Positions 1-9,138 are shown, numbered from the stretch's first letter. The stretch is DNA of 64,000 nucleotides from Hoylesella buccalis ATCC 35310 (GCF_025151385.1 NZ_CP102287.1:3243708-3307707), one strand, 5' to 3'. The notes: a model not told the origin generated them from the letters alone. A program made the numbers and translations.

Positions 1-841
1 GGAAGTCGATGGAGGCGAACGGTAAGGCCGTGCGCAAACAGCTGTGCCAATATTCCCAGTTGTGTACGCCGTTTCTGATGCGCAACTCGCTTTTGATGCC
101 CGCTTTGGCATAGAGTTGGTGAATCTTAAAGGATAATTCTACCAAATAATCATCATCCCCGCAATCGAAAAACCAGCGAACAGAACGCATCTGTTGTTTC
201 GTTGTTTCGTCAGCGTTCGCAACGAAATCAATTGCCGAATGGTCACGTACCGATTTAGAAACATAGTACAATTTGTCCTTCCCATGTGGGGCAACCTCTG
301 GTTCTTTATTGTCTAACCAAGCACTCATGGCATAGCATGACGAGAAAAGCTCGGGATGGCGTTGGCAATACACCGTGCTGCCGCCTCCACCCATTGAGAG
401 TCCCATGATGGCGCGGTGGGCTTTATCGCCTATGGCGCGGTATTTCTTCTCCACGGCAGGCATCAGTTCGGTAAAGAAGAACGTTTCATAGTTCCAGCCA
501 GGCATATTGAAATAGCCATTCCACTGATTCCTTACATCGGGATTTCCTGCATTGGGCATAATAATCACCATGGGCACAGCCTCCTGAGACTCTATTAATT
601 CGTCGGCTACTTCTTTCACGTTTGCCTTCGAAGCCCAATCTTTATAAGTGCCATACAGCCCATGCAGCAAGTAAACAATGGGGTACTTTTGTGATGACAG
701 TTCGTATCCTGTGGGCAGATAGACATTGTAGGTCATCGTACTATCCAGCACATTGCTGTGAATACTGTCGGTCACTATCTTGCCAGCCCATGCGTTGAGG
801 GCCAGGAAGGTGACGAGGAAAAATGAAATAAGTTTGTTCAT
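1..841 (-). CDS. Secreted alpha/beta-hydrolase esterase, truncated by window edge
   Basis: The frame opens at the ATG complementary to 839-841 and runs leftward off the window, so about 280 residues are visible and the stop is missing. A signal peptide covers residues 1-20 (ending NAWAG). The body fits the esterase D / feruloyl-esterase-like carbohydrate esterases: YLLHG at 57-61, nucleophile elbow GLSMGG at 147-152 (Ser149), a probable catalytic Asp in DCGDDD near 227-231 and His260 in NGVHNWEYW. The predicted role is hydrolysis of an ester on a carbohydrate or small substrate in the periplasm or at the surface; the substrate cannot be read from sequence. It diverges from the secreted-protein pair to its right. 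The family call is firm, the substrate unknown. Confidence 0.85.
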   Translation of the reverse strand, partial: MNKLISFFLVTFLALNAWAGKIVTDSIHSNVLDSTMTYNVYLPTGYELSSQKYPIVYLLHGLYGTYKDWASKANVKEVADELIESQEAVPMVIIMPNAGNPDVRNQWNGYFNMPGWNYETFFFTELMPAVEKKYRAIGDKAHRAIMGLSMGGGGSTVYCQRHPELFSSCYAMSAWLDNKEPEVAPHGKDKLYYVSKSVRDHSAIDFVANADETTKQQMRSVRWFFDCGDDDYLVELSFKIHQLYAKAGIKSELRIRNGVHNWEYWHSCLRTALPFASIDF

Positions 842-892
842 TGTATTGTTATTTGATTGCTGTCGTTTCGTTCACGAAATGCTTAATTTCCA

Positions 893-900
893 CAAAGGTA
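893..900 (-). promoter_or_regulatory. Possible -7 element for the esterase gene
   Basis: On the minus strand this reads TACCTTTG, a perfect TAnnTTTG box about 50 nt before the esterase ATG. No good TTG partner is visible 19-21 bp upstream, so it is a partial match only. Confidence 0.4.
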
Positions 901-986
901 CATTGTTTTTGTGAATCGCAGACGGAATTGTGGTGAAAAAATGTGGATTGAGGCCTGAAAGGTGTAGGAAAAATTATAGAAAAAGG

Positions 987-1016
987 TTGCAAATACAAAA
1001 TTATTATGTATATTTG
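987..1016 (+). promoter_or_regulatory. Bacteroidetes-type promoter
   Basis: TTG (987-989), a 19-bp spacer and TATATTTG (1009-1016) match the Bacteroidetes housekeeping consensus. Transcription would start near 1023 and give a leader of about 115 nt before the ATG at 1137. Confidence 0.7.
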
Positions 1017-1136
1017 CGAGAGAATGTCGGTTTTACATCATATACAGCACACGGTATGATTTGTTAGTATACAAGTCTATATTGCAGAAACGACAAAATG
1101 AATCTATAAGATAATATTTTTTTAAACCTAATACAT

Positions 1137-2540
1137 ATGAGAAAAATTTTACTTAGTTTGGCCGCTATTGGCCTGTGTGGCGTTGTTGCAACAGCGCAAA
1201 CATTTAAAGATCCTGCTACTTATGCTCCAACGGCATCTGGCGAGCAACTCACCAACCTCTATTTGAATTCAGCTGTTCTGAACGGCGGAAAAGCAGTGTA
1301 TCCTGGCGGCGTTGAGGGTGACGCAAGAGGCATGGCTGTAGTAGGTGGCAAAATGTACGTGTGCAATAGAACACCAGAAGGTGTTTCGCATCTTGTAGAA
1401 TTAGACGGAACTACTGGTGCTTTGCTTCGTACTATTGAGCTTCCTGAAGAGATGTGGAAAGACGGAGAGGTAAAGCTTGGCTTCATTGCGAATGACGTTC
1501 AAGCTGATAATGCTGGTCATCTTTTTGTTGCAAACATGGCTACTGATATGCGTGGCGAGGGTGCTGCACACACATTAAGAATAAACTATGTGGACGTTTC
1601 GCAGAATCCTGTAACCTATAGGACTGTGTTTAATGCTACACTTCCTACAACCTTTGAAAAGAGTATGCGTGTAGATACTTATGATATCTACGGAGATATT
1701 CTAAATGGTAAGGGTATTATTATGCTGCCTATCAGTAGTAATGAGCCTGGAGCGGGTAATATTGTAATTAAATATAATGTGTCGAATGGTGTGGCAGATG
1801 TTGCTAATCCCCAGACAATCGTGTTGGCAGAATTTAATCCAAAGAAAGTTACTGCAGCAGGTGCAGCACCTCGTATCAACATTCTTGACGACGAGTTGTT
1901 CTATCATGACGGTTTCTCAACTATGCCAATGCTTTATGATATGAACGGTAGCGTGGTTGATGGTTTCCAAAATAATGTTCCATTAACACCAGTAGCAACA
2001 GGCCAGAACGGTGTAACCGAGTTCGAACTTAATGGTTCTTACTACCTTATTGTGGCTTCTACCAACACCAATAACGACCCTCCTCAGGCATTTGACTTGT
2101 TTAAATTCAAGGACGATGGGCGCTCATTTGCAGACATGCAGCTGCTTTACCGTTTCCCAGAAGCAGGTTTAGGTGGAGTGTCTAATGCAGTAAGAACAGC
2201 TCTTCCACGTGTAGAAGTGGTAGAAGGAGCTGATGGACAGAAGAAAGCAAGGATTAATCTGTATGCATATCGTAACGGTTACGGAATATATGAATTTACA
2301 AATTCAAGCGCAACAAGCGTTAAACTGCAGACTGCAGAAGGCTTTAACTTCACCGTTAATGGCCGTACGGTAACTGTAAATACTCAGGCAAAGGAAATCA
2401 ATCTTTTTGCTTTAGACGGACAGAAAGTTGCAACATCAGCTGATGGACGCACTGTAAAGGCACCTGCAAAGGGCGTTTATTTGCTTAGCATTCAGGCAGC
2501 AGATGGTAGCAAGAAGGCAACAAAGATGGTGATAGACTAA
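1137..2540 (+). CDS. Secreted protein of unknown function with C-terminal sorting-like domain
   Basis: 467 residues with a clear signal peptide (residues 1-21, ending VVATAQ). The middle shows recurring short strands such as GMAVVGGKMYVCNRT, NDVQADNAGHLFVANM and NGYGIYEF, as in beta-propeller-like proteins; I could not place it in a characterised family, though it resembles Bacteroidales DUF4623-type proteins. The last 75 residues (NLFALDGQKV then KGVYLLSIQ and KKATKMVID) have the form of type A sorting domains of type IX secretion, so surface export is likely. It has its own promoter and sits 102 nt before a phosphodiester glycosidase gene with the same kind of C-terminus, suggesting a co-expressed surface pair. 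No catalytic motif is visible. Confidence 0.7.
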   Translation: MRKILLSLAAIGLCGVVATAQTFKDPATYAPTASGEQLTNLYLNSAVLNGGKAVYPGGVEGDARGMAVVGGKMYVCNRTPEGVSHLVELDGTTGALLRTIELPEEMWKDGEVKLGFIANDVQADNAGHLFVANMATDMRGEGAAHTLRINYVDVSQNPVTYRTVFNATLPTTFEKSMRVDTYDIYGDILNGKGIIMLPISSNEPGAGNIVIKYNVSNGVADVANPQTIVLAEFNPKKVTAAGAAPRINILDDELFYHDGFSTMPMLYDMNGSVVDGFQNNVPLTPVATGQNGVTEFELNGSYYLIVASTNTNNDPPQAFDLFKFKDDGRSFADMQLLYRFPEAGLGGVSNAVRTALPRVEVVEGADGQKKARINLYAYRNGYGIYEFTNSSATSVKLQTAEGFNFTVNGRTVTVNTQAKEINLFALDGQKVATSADGRTVKAPAKGVYLLSIQAADGSKKATKMVID

Positions 2541-2642
2541 CGTTACAGAGAAGGGAGTGCGGTGTGAAGAGTAGCCGTTACTCTCTTCTTTTCATTACAA
2601 TAGAAGTATACTCTTTATAACAATTATATACAGAAAAACACG

Positions 2643-5087
2643 ATGAAGAAGATTTTACAAAGCTTCCTCCTGCTGTTGTTGTGTGTTAGTGCACAGGCAG
2701 GCGATGTGCTTATTGGTGGAAAAAGCTACAGTGTTGATACAACGGCTATGTTTAAAGCAGGTCCGGGTATGCAGTATATGGCGCTGGAGTTTAGAGGAAG
2801 TAGGCGTATGAACGCATTTTTTCTGAAGGTTGACCTGACAAATCCTTATATTACCTATCGTGCCGCTATTGGTAACGACTCTATTTATGGAGGCGAACAG
2901 CCTACACGTGTGGCAGCACGTAAGAGTCGTGAGGGCTTTACCTATCTTGCAGGTACTAATGGCGACTTCTACAATACAACAGGTTATGTGGGTCTGCCTT
3001 GCGGCTATACAATGATTGATCATGAGATTGCTAATAACCCTCTGCAAGCTGGGCGCAGAATGGGTTTAGCTTTTGACGATAACAAAGTGCCGTACTTAGG
3101 TGGTATTGACTATACAGGAACATTGACAGTAGGTGGTAATAACTATTCAATTGCGCATGTAAATCATTTGCGTCAGGCAGGAGAAATAGTGCTTTATAAT
3201 CAGCATAACGGAGGTTATACACATACTAATCAATATGGTACTGAAGTGTTGGTAAAGCTTTCGGAGGGTTATACTTGGGCTGTTAATAAAGTATTGGAAG
3301 CCAAAGTAGAAAAGATTGTCAAGAATAAAGGCAATATGAAGATTCCCGCAGGATATGCAGTGCTGTCGGGTCACGGTGCTGGTGCTGACGCCTTAAATAC
3401 ACTAACTGAGGGCGCTATAGTAAAAATTGCGCTTAACATCACCTTAGATGGTGCTGTGAAACCATTCTCAGAGATTGTAGGTGGCGATGCAAGAAGTGCG
3501 ATAATTAGGGATGGAGTAGTGAGCACAGGCGACGTATGGAACGAGCTTCACCCGCGTACGGGTTTTGGTTATACAGCAGATAGAAAAACGGCTATTCACT
3601 GTGTAGTTGATGGTCGTAGCACGATCTCGACAGGAGCTTCAACAAAAGATTTGGCTGAAATTATGCGGTTTGTAGGTGCTGTTGATGCTATCAACTTAGA
3701 TGGTGGAGGTTCAAGCTGTTTGTTCTTGAAAGATTTTGGTCCGATGAACAAGGTTAGCGATGGTCAGGAACGTGCTGTTTCAAATGGTATTTATGTGGTT
3801 TCTACAGCTCCTACCGATAATAATATCAGTGAGATTCGATGTGTAAAAGAGCGTGTTCGCCTACCTCGATATGGTGTTTATGCACCTTTGTACTATGGTT
3901 ATAACCAGTATGGCGTTCTTGTTTCAAAGAATGTAGAGGGTGTTATACAAACAGTTGATCCTGCTGTAGGAAAAATTCTTGATGATGGCAGCTTCTTAGC
4001 ATCAGGAACAAAGAGCGGTGAGATAACAGCAACATATCATGGTGCTACAACAAAAATTATCATAGAGCAGTTGGCTGAAAGCTCTGTTTCTATTCGTTTA
4101 GATTCTGTTTTGCTCGATAATAAGGTAGCTTACCCTATTGAAGTGCAAACAGAGGTAGAAGGAACCTTAATGGGGCTTTACCCCGGTGCGCTTACTTGGG
4201 AGGTTGATGACCCTACTGTTTGTACGGTTACAAATGGTGTTCTGCGTGGCTTAAAGAATGGAACAGCTATTGTTACAGGAACTTTGGGTACACACAGAGA
4301 TCAGATAAAGGTGATGGTAGAGGTGGCAGAACAAAGTCCAAGGGTTGTTCTGCCTTTTACTAATGCGTCATGGAAAGTAACCACATCGTCTAATTTGAAG
4401 GGCCTTGTGAATACTCCTACAGAACAATCGATAAAGACAACTTTTACGTATAAGTCGGGACGTAATACTAATGTGGCTTATAATAGTGAGGTTGCATTGT
4501 ATAGTTTGCCTGACACGGTGAAGTTAGTGTTCAATCCTGGCGATATAAACGTACACAAATTAAGTATGCGTTTTAAAGAGAATAACGGAGGAATACAAAC
4601 GATTAATAAAGAATTCACATCGTTCGAGAAGAATAAAGATAATACCATTAGCTTGGCATTGTCTGACCTGATGGAACATGCTAATGATCGTGGTGCCTAT
4701 CCTCTGTTCTTCAATTTTATGCAGTTCTCCATAGGAGGTGCAGGAATGGTATCACAGAAAAGCTATGATTTAGAAATCAAGCAATTTGCTTTGATATATA
4801 AAAATGTGGCTACAAGTATCGTGAATCCTGTATTAGAACGTGGTGGAAAGCCTGTTGTTACAATGGCTGCAGGCAAGGGGGCACAGGTGGCTCTTGACTT
4901 AGATAAGGAAGAAAATGTGCGTGTGGAAGTGGCTTCAGCTGCAGGAAGCGTGGTGCGTCAAAGCTATTGGGGACGAATTAAGAGTGGAACTTACATGCTT
5001 CCATTGAATGGTTTACCCAACGGTCTTTATATTATTACGGTATATCACGGCAAGAAACATTCTACAGTAAAGGTGATGTGGAACTAA
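2643..5087 (+). CDS. Secreted phosphodiester glycosidase (NAGPA family)
   Basis: 814 residues: signal peptide (1-19), then a phosphodiester glycosidase domain (about 50-395) related to the mammalian uncovering enzyme that removes GlcNAc from GlcNAc-1-phospho-mannose. Diagnostic stretches are GTNGDFYNT near 103, GGDARSAII near 280, HPRTGFGYTADRKT near 302 and NLDGGGSS near 350. A Big2-like segment follows (about 415-565), then a region with a jelly-roll look, and a C-terminal tail (GTYMLPLNGLPNGLYIITV) of the type IX sorting kind. The likely reaction is hydrolysis of a sugar-1-phosphodiester outside the outer membrane, for example on phosphorylated glycans. Its partner gene lies immediately upstream. 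The enzyme family is secure; the natural substrate is not known. Confidence 0.87.
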   Translation: MKKILQSFLLLLLCVSAQAGDVLIGGKSYSVDTTAMFKAGPGMQYMALEFRGSRRMNAFFLKVDLTNPYITYRAAIGNDSIYGGEQPTRVAARKSREGFTYLAGTNGDFYNTTGYVGLPCGYTMIDHEIANNPLQAGRRMGLAFDDNKVPYLGGIDYTGTLTVGGNNYSIAHVNHLRQAGEIVLYNQHNGGYTHTNQYGTEVLVKLSEGYTWAVNKVLEAKVEKIVKNKGNMKIPAGYAVLSGHGAGADALNTLTEGAIVKIALNITLDGAVKPFSEIVGGDARSAIIRDGVVSTGDVWNELHPRTGFGYTADRKTAIHCVVDGRSTISTGASTKDLAEIMRFVGAVDAINLDGGGSSCLFLKDFGPMNKVSDGQERAVSNGIYVVSTAPTDNNISEIRCVKERVRLPRYGVYAPLYYGYNQYGVLVSKNVEGVIQTVDPAVGKILDDGSFLASGTKSGEITATYHGATTKIIIEQLAESSVSIRLDSVLLDNKVAYPIEVQTEVEGTLMGLYPGALTWEVDDPTVCTVTNGVLRGLKNGTAIVTGTLGTHRDQIKVMVEVAEQSPRVVLPFTNASWKVTTSSNLKGLVNTPTEQSIKTTFTYKSGRNTNVAYNSEVALYSLPDTVKLVFNPGDINVHKLSMRFKENNGGIQTINKEFTSFEKNKDNTISLALSDLMEHANDRGAYPLFFNFMQFSIGGAGMVSQKSYDLEIKQFALIYKNVATSIVNPVLERGGKPVVTMAAGKGAQVALDLDKEENVRVEVASAAGSVVRQSYWGRIKSGTYMLPLNGLPNGLYIITVYHGKKHSTVKVMWN

Positions 5088-5109
5088 TAACCAATTTGTA
5101 GGTGTAGTG

Positions 5110-5153
5110 CAGCCGCTGTTTTTATTCGACTAAAATGATGAAGGCAGCGGCTG
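5110..5153 (+). terminator. Hairpin after the phosphodiester glycosidase gene
   Basis: CAGCCGCTG (5110-5118) pairs perfectly with CAGCGGCTG (5145-5153) around a 26-nt loop, 23 nt after the stop. No U-run follows, so termination is plausible but not proven. Confidence 0.4.
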
Positions 5154-5254
5154 TAATGTATATTGTGTAATACTCTTTTGGTTAAAGTTTAAAGTTTACT
5201 CTCCGTCAAGGAAAACTTTTTGCGGGAAAGTATATGAAGTAAAGAAAAAAGATG

Positions 5255-5262
5255 TATCTTTG
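5255..5262 (+). promoter_or_regulatory. -7 element for tmRNA
   Basis: TATCTTTG fits TAnnTTTG and lies 13 nt before the mature 5' end of the tmRNA, leaving a very short leader for RNase P removal. No well-spaced TTG element is evident. Confidence 0.55.
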
Positions 5263-5275
5263 CATTCTACATCCT

Positions 5276-5674
5276 GGGCTTGTATGGATTTGACGGCAAG
5301 TCGAAATGGTATGTAAGCATGCGGAGCTTCGGTGGCTGGCTCCTAAATCTCAGTTATCAAAGAATTAATTGGCGAAAATAATTACGCTCTCGCTGCTTAA
5401 TCGAAGTATAGTAGATTATTAGCTTTATTCCGTCATTAGATGATGGAACGAGACACTGCTCCAAGGATGTTGTTCCGAATCTGAGGGTCAAGCGGTGCAG
5501 GTAAATCGGAAATAGCCCGTGTACGCCTCGATGCATAGGTGAAATTTAGAGGATAAGGTCGCAGTTGGTGGTTCAGGTCTTGCTGTGGCACGAAAATCGA
5601 AGGCTGAAATAAGCATGTAGAAAACGTATGGTTTCCTTGTGCGGACCGGAGTTCGAATCTCCGCAAGTCCACTA
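5276..5674 (+). ncRNA. ssrA: Transfer-messenger RNA (tmRNA)
   Basis: One-piece tmRNA for rescue of stalled ribosomes. The 5' acceptor strand GGGCTTG (5276-5282) pairs with CAAGTCC (5664-5670); a T arm with TTCGAAT and stem CGGAG/CTCCG lies at the 3' end. The tag frame starts at 5371 and reads GENNYALAA before a TAA at 5398-5400, the expected ALAA-ending degradation tag. The flanking region holds the usual pseudoknot-rich 3' half. Mature length is about 396 nt; the encoded 3' end is ACTA, so CCA is probably added enzymatically. A -7 box precedes it and a strong terminator follows. Confidence 0.95.
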
Positions 5675-5679
5675 AAAAT

Positions 5680-5718
5680 AAAGACTGGCAGCTGCTTTGG
5701 TGGCTACCAGTCTTTTGA
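5680..5718 (+). terminator. tmRNA terminator
   Basis: AAAGACTGG (5680-5688) pairs with CCAGTCTTT (5707-5715), followed by T-rich sequence, directly after the tmRNA. Confidence 0.75.
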
Positions 5719-5769
5719 CGTTTTAGGGTGTTGATGGTTGCCTGATGTTGGCATCCCATTGCAATATAT

Positions 5770-5962
5770 GGGCGGTTCTATAAATTACCACCGTAAAGTT
5801 TTTTATGTCAGTCTTTTTTTACGTTTTGTCATCTTGTGGACTCTTTTTGGTTCAATTTGCTTATTCGTTCAGTCGTATAGCTCGCTATACTCCTTCACTT
5901 ACAAACAAATTGACCTCAAAAATAGTCTCACAATCTGTCAAAGCTAATTTATAGAACCGCCC
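5770..5962. repeat. 193-bp fold-back element with 18-bp perfect terminal inverted repeats
   Basis: The ends are exact inverted copies: GGGCGGTTCTATAAATTA (5770-5787) and its complement (5945-5962). The arms stay complementary inward (about 5838-5862 with 5903-5928, imperfect) to a central GTATAG-CTCG-CTATAC hairpin (5875-5890), so the whole unit can fold on itself; the left arm carries about 30 extra bases. No transposase frame lies inside and no clear target duplication is seen. It lies between the tmRNA terminator and the 3' end of buk. A MITE-like or fold-back mobile remnant, or a structured RNA, are the likely readings. Confidence 0.7.
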
Positions 5963-6128
5963 TTAGCTGTTTTAGTGAGATGATTTCCGTTTGCCCCTCA
6001 AGACTAAAGCTCTTTCCTTGGAACCCCAAAATAGTCAAATGCGTTTTGGAGTTCGTTTGTTACACACGTTGTTGGCACAATCTCTCCATCGACACATCGC
6101 CGCTTTGCAACATTCGTGTGCTGTCGAC

Positions 6129-7193
6129 TTATTGGTATTCTTTCGTCTTCAGCTCTCCCCGCAGCACGGCAAGGGCGTTGTTGCTCATGGCCTGCATCTC
6201 GTTTTCGCCGGGATAGGTGATGACGGGTGCCAGAAAGTCTAAACGTTCTTTCAGTTTGTTCACCACATAGTCGGAATAAGCGATGCCTCCGGTGAGCAAG
6301 ATGGCATCTACTTTACCGTACAGCACGGCTGCTTCTGAGGCGATGGCTTTGGCGGTGTGGAACAGCATGGCGTCGAGGATGAGTTGCGCATGCTGATCGC
6401 CCTGGTCGATGCGTTGTAGGATTTCTTTCACGTCGTTGGTGCCTAGATGCGCTCTAAGTCCCGTTTCTGTTGTCACGTTCTTAAGGAGTTGCTCCATGGT
6501 GTACTCGCCGCTAAAACACAAGCGTATCAGGTCGGCCACCGGTAGTGAGCCGGCTCGCTCGGGAGAGAAAGGTCCCTCGCCACCCAAGGCGTTGTTGGCA
6601 TCAATGGCGCGGCCATGCTCGTGGGCTGCGATGGAGATGCCGCCCCCCAGGTGACAGATGATAAGATTAAGGTCTTCATAGCGTTTATCGATGTCTCGTG
6701 CATATCGTCGGGCGATGGCTTTCTGGTTTAGTGCGTGCCAGATACAATAGCGCGGTAAGAGGGGAGAGCCGCTGATTTTGGCCAAAGGCGACAGCTCGTC
6801 CACCACGCCGGGGTCGGCAATCAAGGGCAGACAGCCGGGAATGTCCTTCGCAATGTCGTAAGCGATGAGGCAACCTAAGTCGCACGCATGCTGGTGTAAG
6901 GCGTTGCGTGTCAGCTCGAGCATGCGTTCGTTTACCTCATAGACCCCACTCTCCACAGGTTTGGCCAAGCCACCGCGACCGATGACGGCGTTGAAATTGA
7001 ACGGTACCTCCATCTGCTTGAGGGTGTCTATAACCAGTTGCCGACGGTATTCCAGCTGATCCATGGGCTGGTCAAACTGGCTTAATTCGGCAACAGAGTG
7101 TTTGATGTTACGGGTGAACAGCATCTGTTCATCTTCAAAAACGGCTATCTTGGTGGATGTAGAGCCGGGATTGATGCTTAATATGTGGAACAT
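6129..7193 (-). CDS. buk: Butyrate kinase
   Basis: 354 residues of the acetokinase/ASKHA fold. Motifs: phosphate-1 loop INPGSTSTKIAVF at 7-19, RGGL near 93, HLGGGISIAAHEHGRAIDANN near 180 and LLTGGIAYS near 296. It converts butyryl-phosphate plus ADP to butyrate plus ATP (or related short and branched acyl phosphates). It lies 39 nt downstream of ptb in the same direction, forming the classical two-step route from acyl-CoA to acid with substrate-level ATP formation. Length and motif order are normal for Buk; acetate kinase is excluded by length and the missing acetate-kinase signatures. Whether the physiological substrate is butyrate or a branched-chain acid cannot be read from sequence. Confidence 0.93.
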   Translation of the reverse strand: MFHILSINPGSTSTKIAVFEDEQMLFTRNIKHSVAELSQFDQPMDQLEYRRQLVIDTLKQMEVPFNFNAVIGRGGLAKPVESGVYEVNERMLELTRNALHQHACDLGCLIAYDIAKDIPGCLPLIADPGVVDELSPLAKISGSPLLPRYCIWHALNQKAIARRYARDIDKRYEDLNLIICHLGGGISIAAHEHGRAIDANNALGGEGPFSPERAGSLPVADLIRLCFSGEYTMEQLLKNVTTETGLRAHLGTNDVKEILQRIDQGDQHAQLILDAMLFHTAKAIASEAAVLYGKVDAILLTGGIAYSDYVVNKLKERLDFLAPVITYPGENEMQAMSNNALAVLRGELKTKEYQ

Positions 7194-7232
7194 AAATTGA
7201 TTATTTCTGTAGGAATCAGGTGCAACGGCGTG

Positions 7233-8141
7233 CTAACAATGGAGGCAGGCCAACGCCAGACTGTTGAATTTGGACATGACATCATCGCCTCTTGACGGGA
7301 GGACGACGGGGCATTGGGTGCCTTGCAGCATGCAAGCCGTTTCGCCATGGGCAAACAGTGTAATGGTTTTGTAGAACAAGTTGCCAGCTTCAATGTCCGG
7401 GAATACCAATGCGTCGGCCGATCCCTGTATGGGTGAATCGATGCGTTTGACCTGCATGCTGTGCAAGTTGCAGGCCACCTTCAAATCGAGCGGGCCGTCT
7501 ACGATGCAAGGTCCGAAGTCTCCGGCTTTCGCTTGCTCTATCAAACTGGCGTAACCGGCAGTGAATGGAAAATGTTTGGCGTTGACCTTCTCTGAGCAGT
7601 GTATCAGGGCCACCTTGGGTTGGCTGATGCCAAACTGATGACAAAGCTGTGTAATATACTTGATTTGCATGTAACGCTGTTCTTGTGTGGGGTAAGGTAT
7701 CACCGCAGCGTCGGTGAAGAACAGCAGTTTGTGATAGTCGGGAATGGATGCGGCGGTTACATGGGTGAGCACGTTTCCTGCGGGTAAGATGCCTTTCTCT
7801 TTGTCGAGGATGGCTCGGATGACAACATCCGTGCTGATGAGGCCTTTCATAATGAGGTCTACCGTGCCTTCCTTGACCATTGCTACGGCCTTTTCGGCTG
7901 CTTCTTGATCATTCTCAGCTTCTATAAACGATAGATGTTGCGAGCATGCCATCAAGGGTTGGCTTTGTTTAACCTGGTCGGTGCAGCCAATCATGACTGC
8001 TTCCATCCATCCTTGCTGGATGGCCATGGCGACCGACTGCTGTGTTGATTCGTCGGTTGCACAGATAACCGCTGTTCTTTTTCGTACACCTCTTTGGGCC
8101 AGCTGACTGGCCATGTCTTTGAAATTTCGAATAGACGACAT
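7233..8141 (-). CDS. ptb: Phosphate butyryltransferase
   Basis: 302 residues, the usual length for Ptb of the PTA/PTB family, cytosolic. Family features include the N-terminal AVICATDESTQQSVAMA segment, LIMKGLISTDVVIRAIL near 115-131 with the following LTHVTAA, and the C-terminal DALVFPDIEAGNLFYK near 243-258 that contributes to the active site. It exchanges CoA for phosphate on butyryl-CoA or a related acyl-CoA, passing acyl-phosphate to the kinase encoded just downstream. A strong AGAGGA ribosome site sits 4-9 nt before the ATG, and a TACCTTTG -7 box lies at 8168-8175, so the pair is probably transcribed as its own short-leader operon. Confidence 0.93.
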   Translation of the reverse strand: MSSIRNFKDMASQLAQRGVRKRTAVICATDESTQQSVAMAIQQGWMEAVMIGCTDQVKQSQPLMACSQHLSFIEAENDQEAAEKAVAMVKEGTVDLIMKGLISTDVVIRAILDKEKGILPAGNVLTHVTAASIPDYHKLLFFTDAAVIPYPTQEQRYMQIKYITQLCHQFGISQPKVALIHCSEKVNAKHFPFTAGYASLIEQAKAGDFGPCIVDGPLDLKVACNLHSMQVKRIDSPIQGSADALVFPDIEAGNLFYKTITLFAHGETACMLQGTQCPVVLPSRGDDVMSKFNSLALACLHC

Positions 8142-8167
8142 AGTATCCTCTTTTTGGAAAGCTGGGC

Positions 8168-8175
8168 CAAAGGTA
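8168..8175 (-). promoter_or_regulatory. -7 element for ptb-buk
   Basis: On the minus strand TACCTTTG, 27 nt before the ptb ATG; no well-placed TTG box was found. Confidence 0.5.
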
Positions 8176-8238
8176 GATAAATCTTTCCAAAAACCTGTCT
8201 GGTTGAGCTATAAAAATATCCTTCTTGAAGGGTTACGA

Positions 8239-9138
8239 TTAATAATTGTATTCTTTCTTCGTCCATTCGTCTTGGACGGAAAAGGAAAAGACATTGGCAT
8301 CTGCCGGTGTGGTGCCTTGAAAGAACGAGCCTTTGTATTGCGTGATCTCATTTACTTTGACGGGAACCTCTTCGAAAGTGTGCTCGGTAATGACATCGCC
8401 AGATGCGTTTAATGCAGATACCGTGATCTTCAACACATCCGAGGGCGTGTGCGGAAAGGTGTATACGTCAAACTGTCCAGATGCAGCATGCTGTGCATCT
8501 GTCACGGTGCGTTCTTCGGTCTGGCGAGAGTTTTTCGCACCAACGCCTGTCATCGCGTTGAATGTTGAGCTGCCGCCCGTGTAATAGAACTTCATGGTTT
8601 TGACCGCTGTTGGTATGGCATCGGTGGTTACCAGTCTGAACATGGCTACGGCACGCTTCATTTCGAGTTGGTAAGACGCATTGCCTCCAACCGTTACCTC
8701 TTGACAATAATAAAAGGTGTCGGTCATCTTGTTCTTGGCAAATGAAATCTCTTCGGGCGATGTGATGGTGGCCGACCCGCTGCCACTGTGGGCAATAGCG
8801 ACCACTTGGTAAGTTCCTGCTGGCAGTGTGACGTCAATCTGACCGAAGTGGGTGTCCTTCGTATCTTGGTGAATGTTCTTTACTTTCACGCCATCCTTGA
8901 ACAAGGCCAAGCTGATACGCGTGCAAACCTGCTTGACATCGGTGGCACGCGACATGTCTACGGCTTGGTTGAAAGGAATGTGTTCGAATTGGGCGACATG
9001 GAAAGAAAGGTGAAACAAGTCTTTTGCTTCTTGTTCCTCGGTGTTTGTCTCTTCTGCTAGAGATGGCTTTTCACATGCCGACAGGCAGATGGCAGATAGC
9101 AACAGGGCGGTTGCCAGCATTTTCATTGTTTTCTTCAT
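8239..9138 (-). CDS. Mfa2/FimB-like fimbrial-associated lipoprotein
   Basis: 299 residues. A lipoprotein signal ends in LSAC with Cys22 as the lipidated residue. The mature part resembles the FimB/Mfa2 family that anchors or terminates Mfa/Fim-type pili in Bacteroidales: an N-terminal domain with TLPAGTYQVVAIAHSG near 111, then RAVAMFRLVTTDAIP and FYYTGGSSTFNAMTG near 170-205, and a C-terminal strand-rich half. No major fimbrillin gene is next to it in this window, which is odd for a pilus anchor. It is separated from the glycan locus upstream by a terminator, so it is probably a separate unit. An alternative is a stand-alone surface lipoprotein with the same fold. Confidence 0.7.
   Translation of the reverse strand: MKKTMKMLATALLLSAICLSACEKPSLAEETNTEEQEAKDLFHLSFHVAQFEHIPFNQAVDMSRATDVKQVCTRISLALFKDGVKVKNIHQDTKDTHFGQIDVTLPAGTYQVVAIAHSGSGSATITSPEEISFAKNKMTDTFYYCQEVTVGGNASYQLEMKRAVAMFRLVTTDAIPTAVKTMKFYYTGGSSTFNAMTGVGAKNSRQTEERTVTDAQHAASGQFDVYTFPHTPSDVLKITVSALNASGDVITEHTFEEVPVKVNEITQYKGSFFQGTTPADANVFSFSVQDEWTKKEYNY

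Noticed and set aside
5436..5759. 107-codon minus-strand frame across the tmRNA
   Set aside because: It is antisense to the tmRNA 3' half and terminator; the structured RNA explains the sequence.
6129..7193. Acetate kinase instead of butyrate kinase
   Set aside because: Length (354) and the RGGL/HLGGGISI pattern fit Buk, and ptb lies directly upstream.
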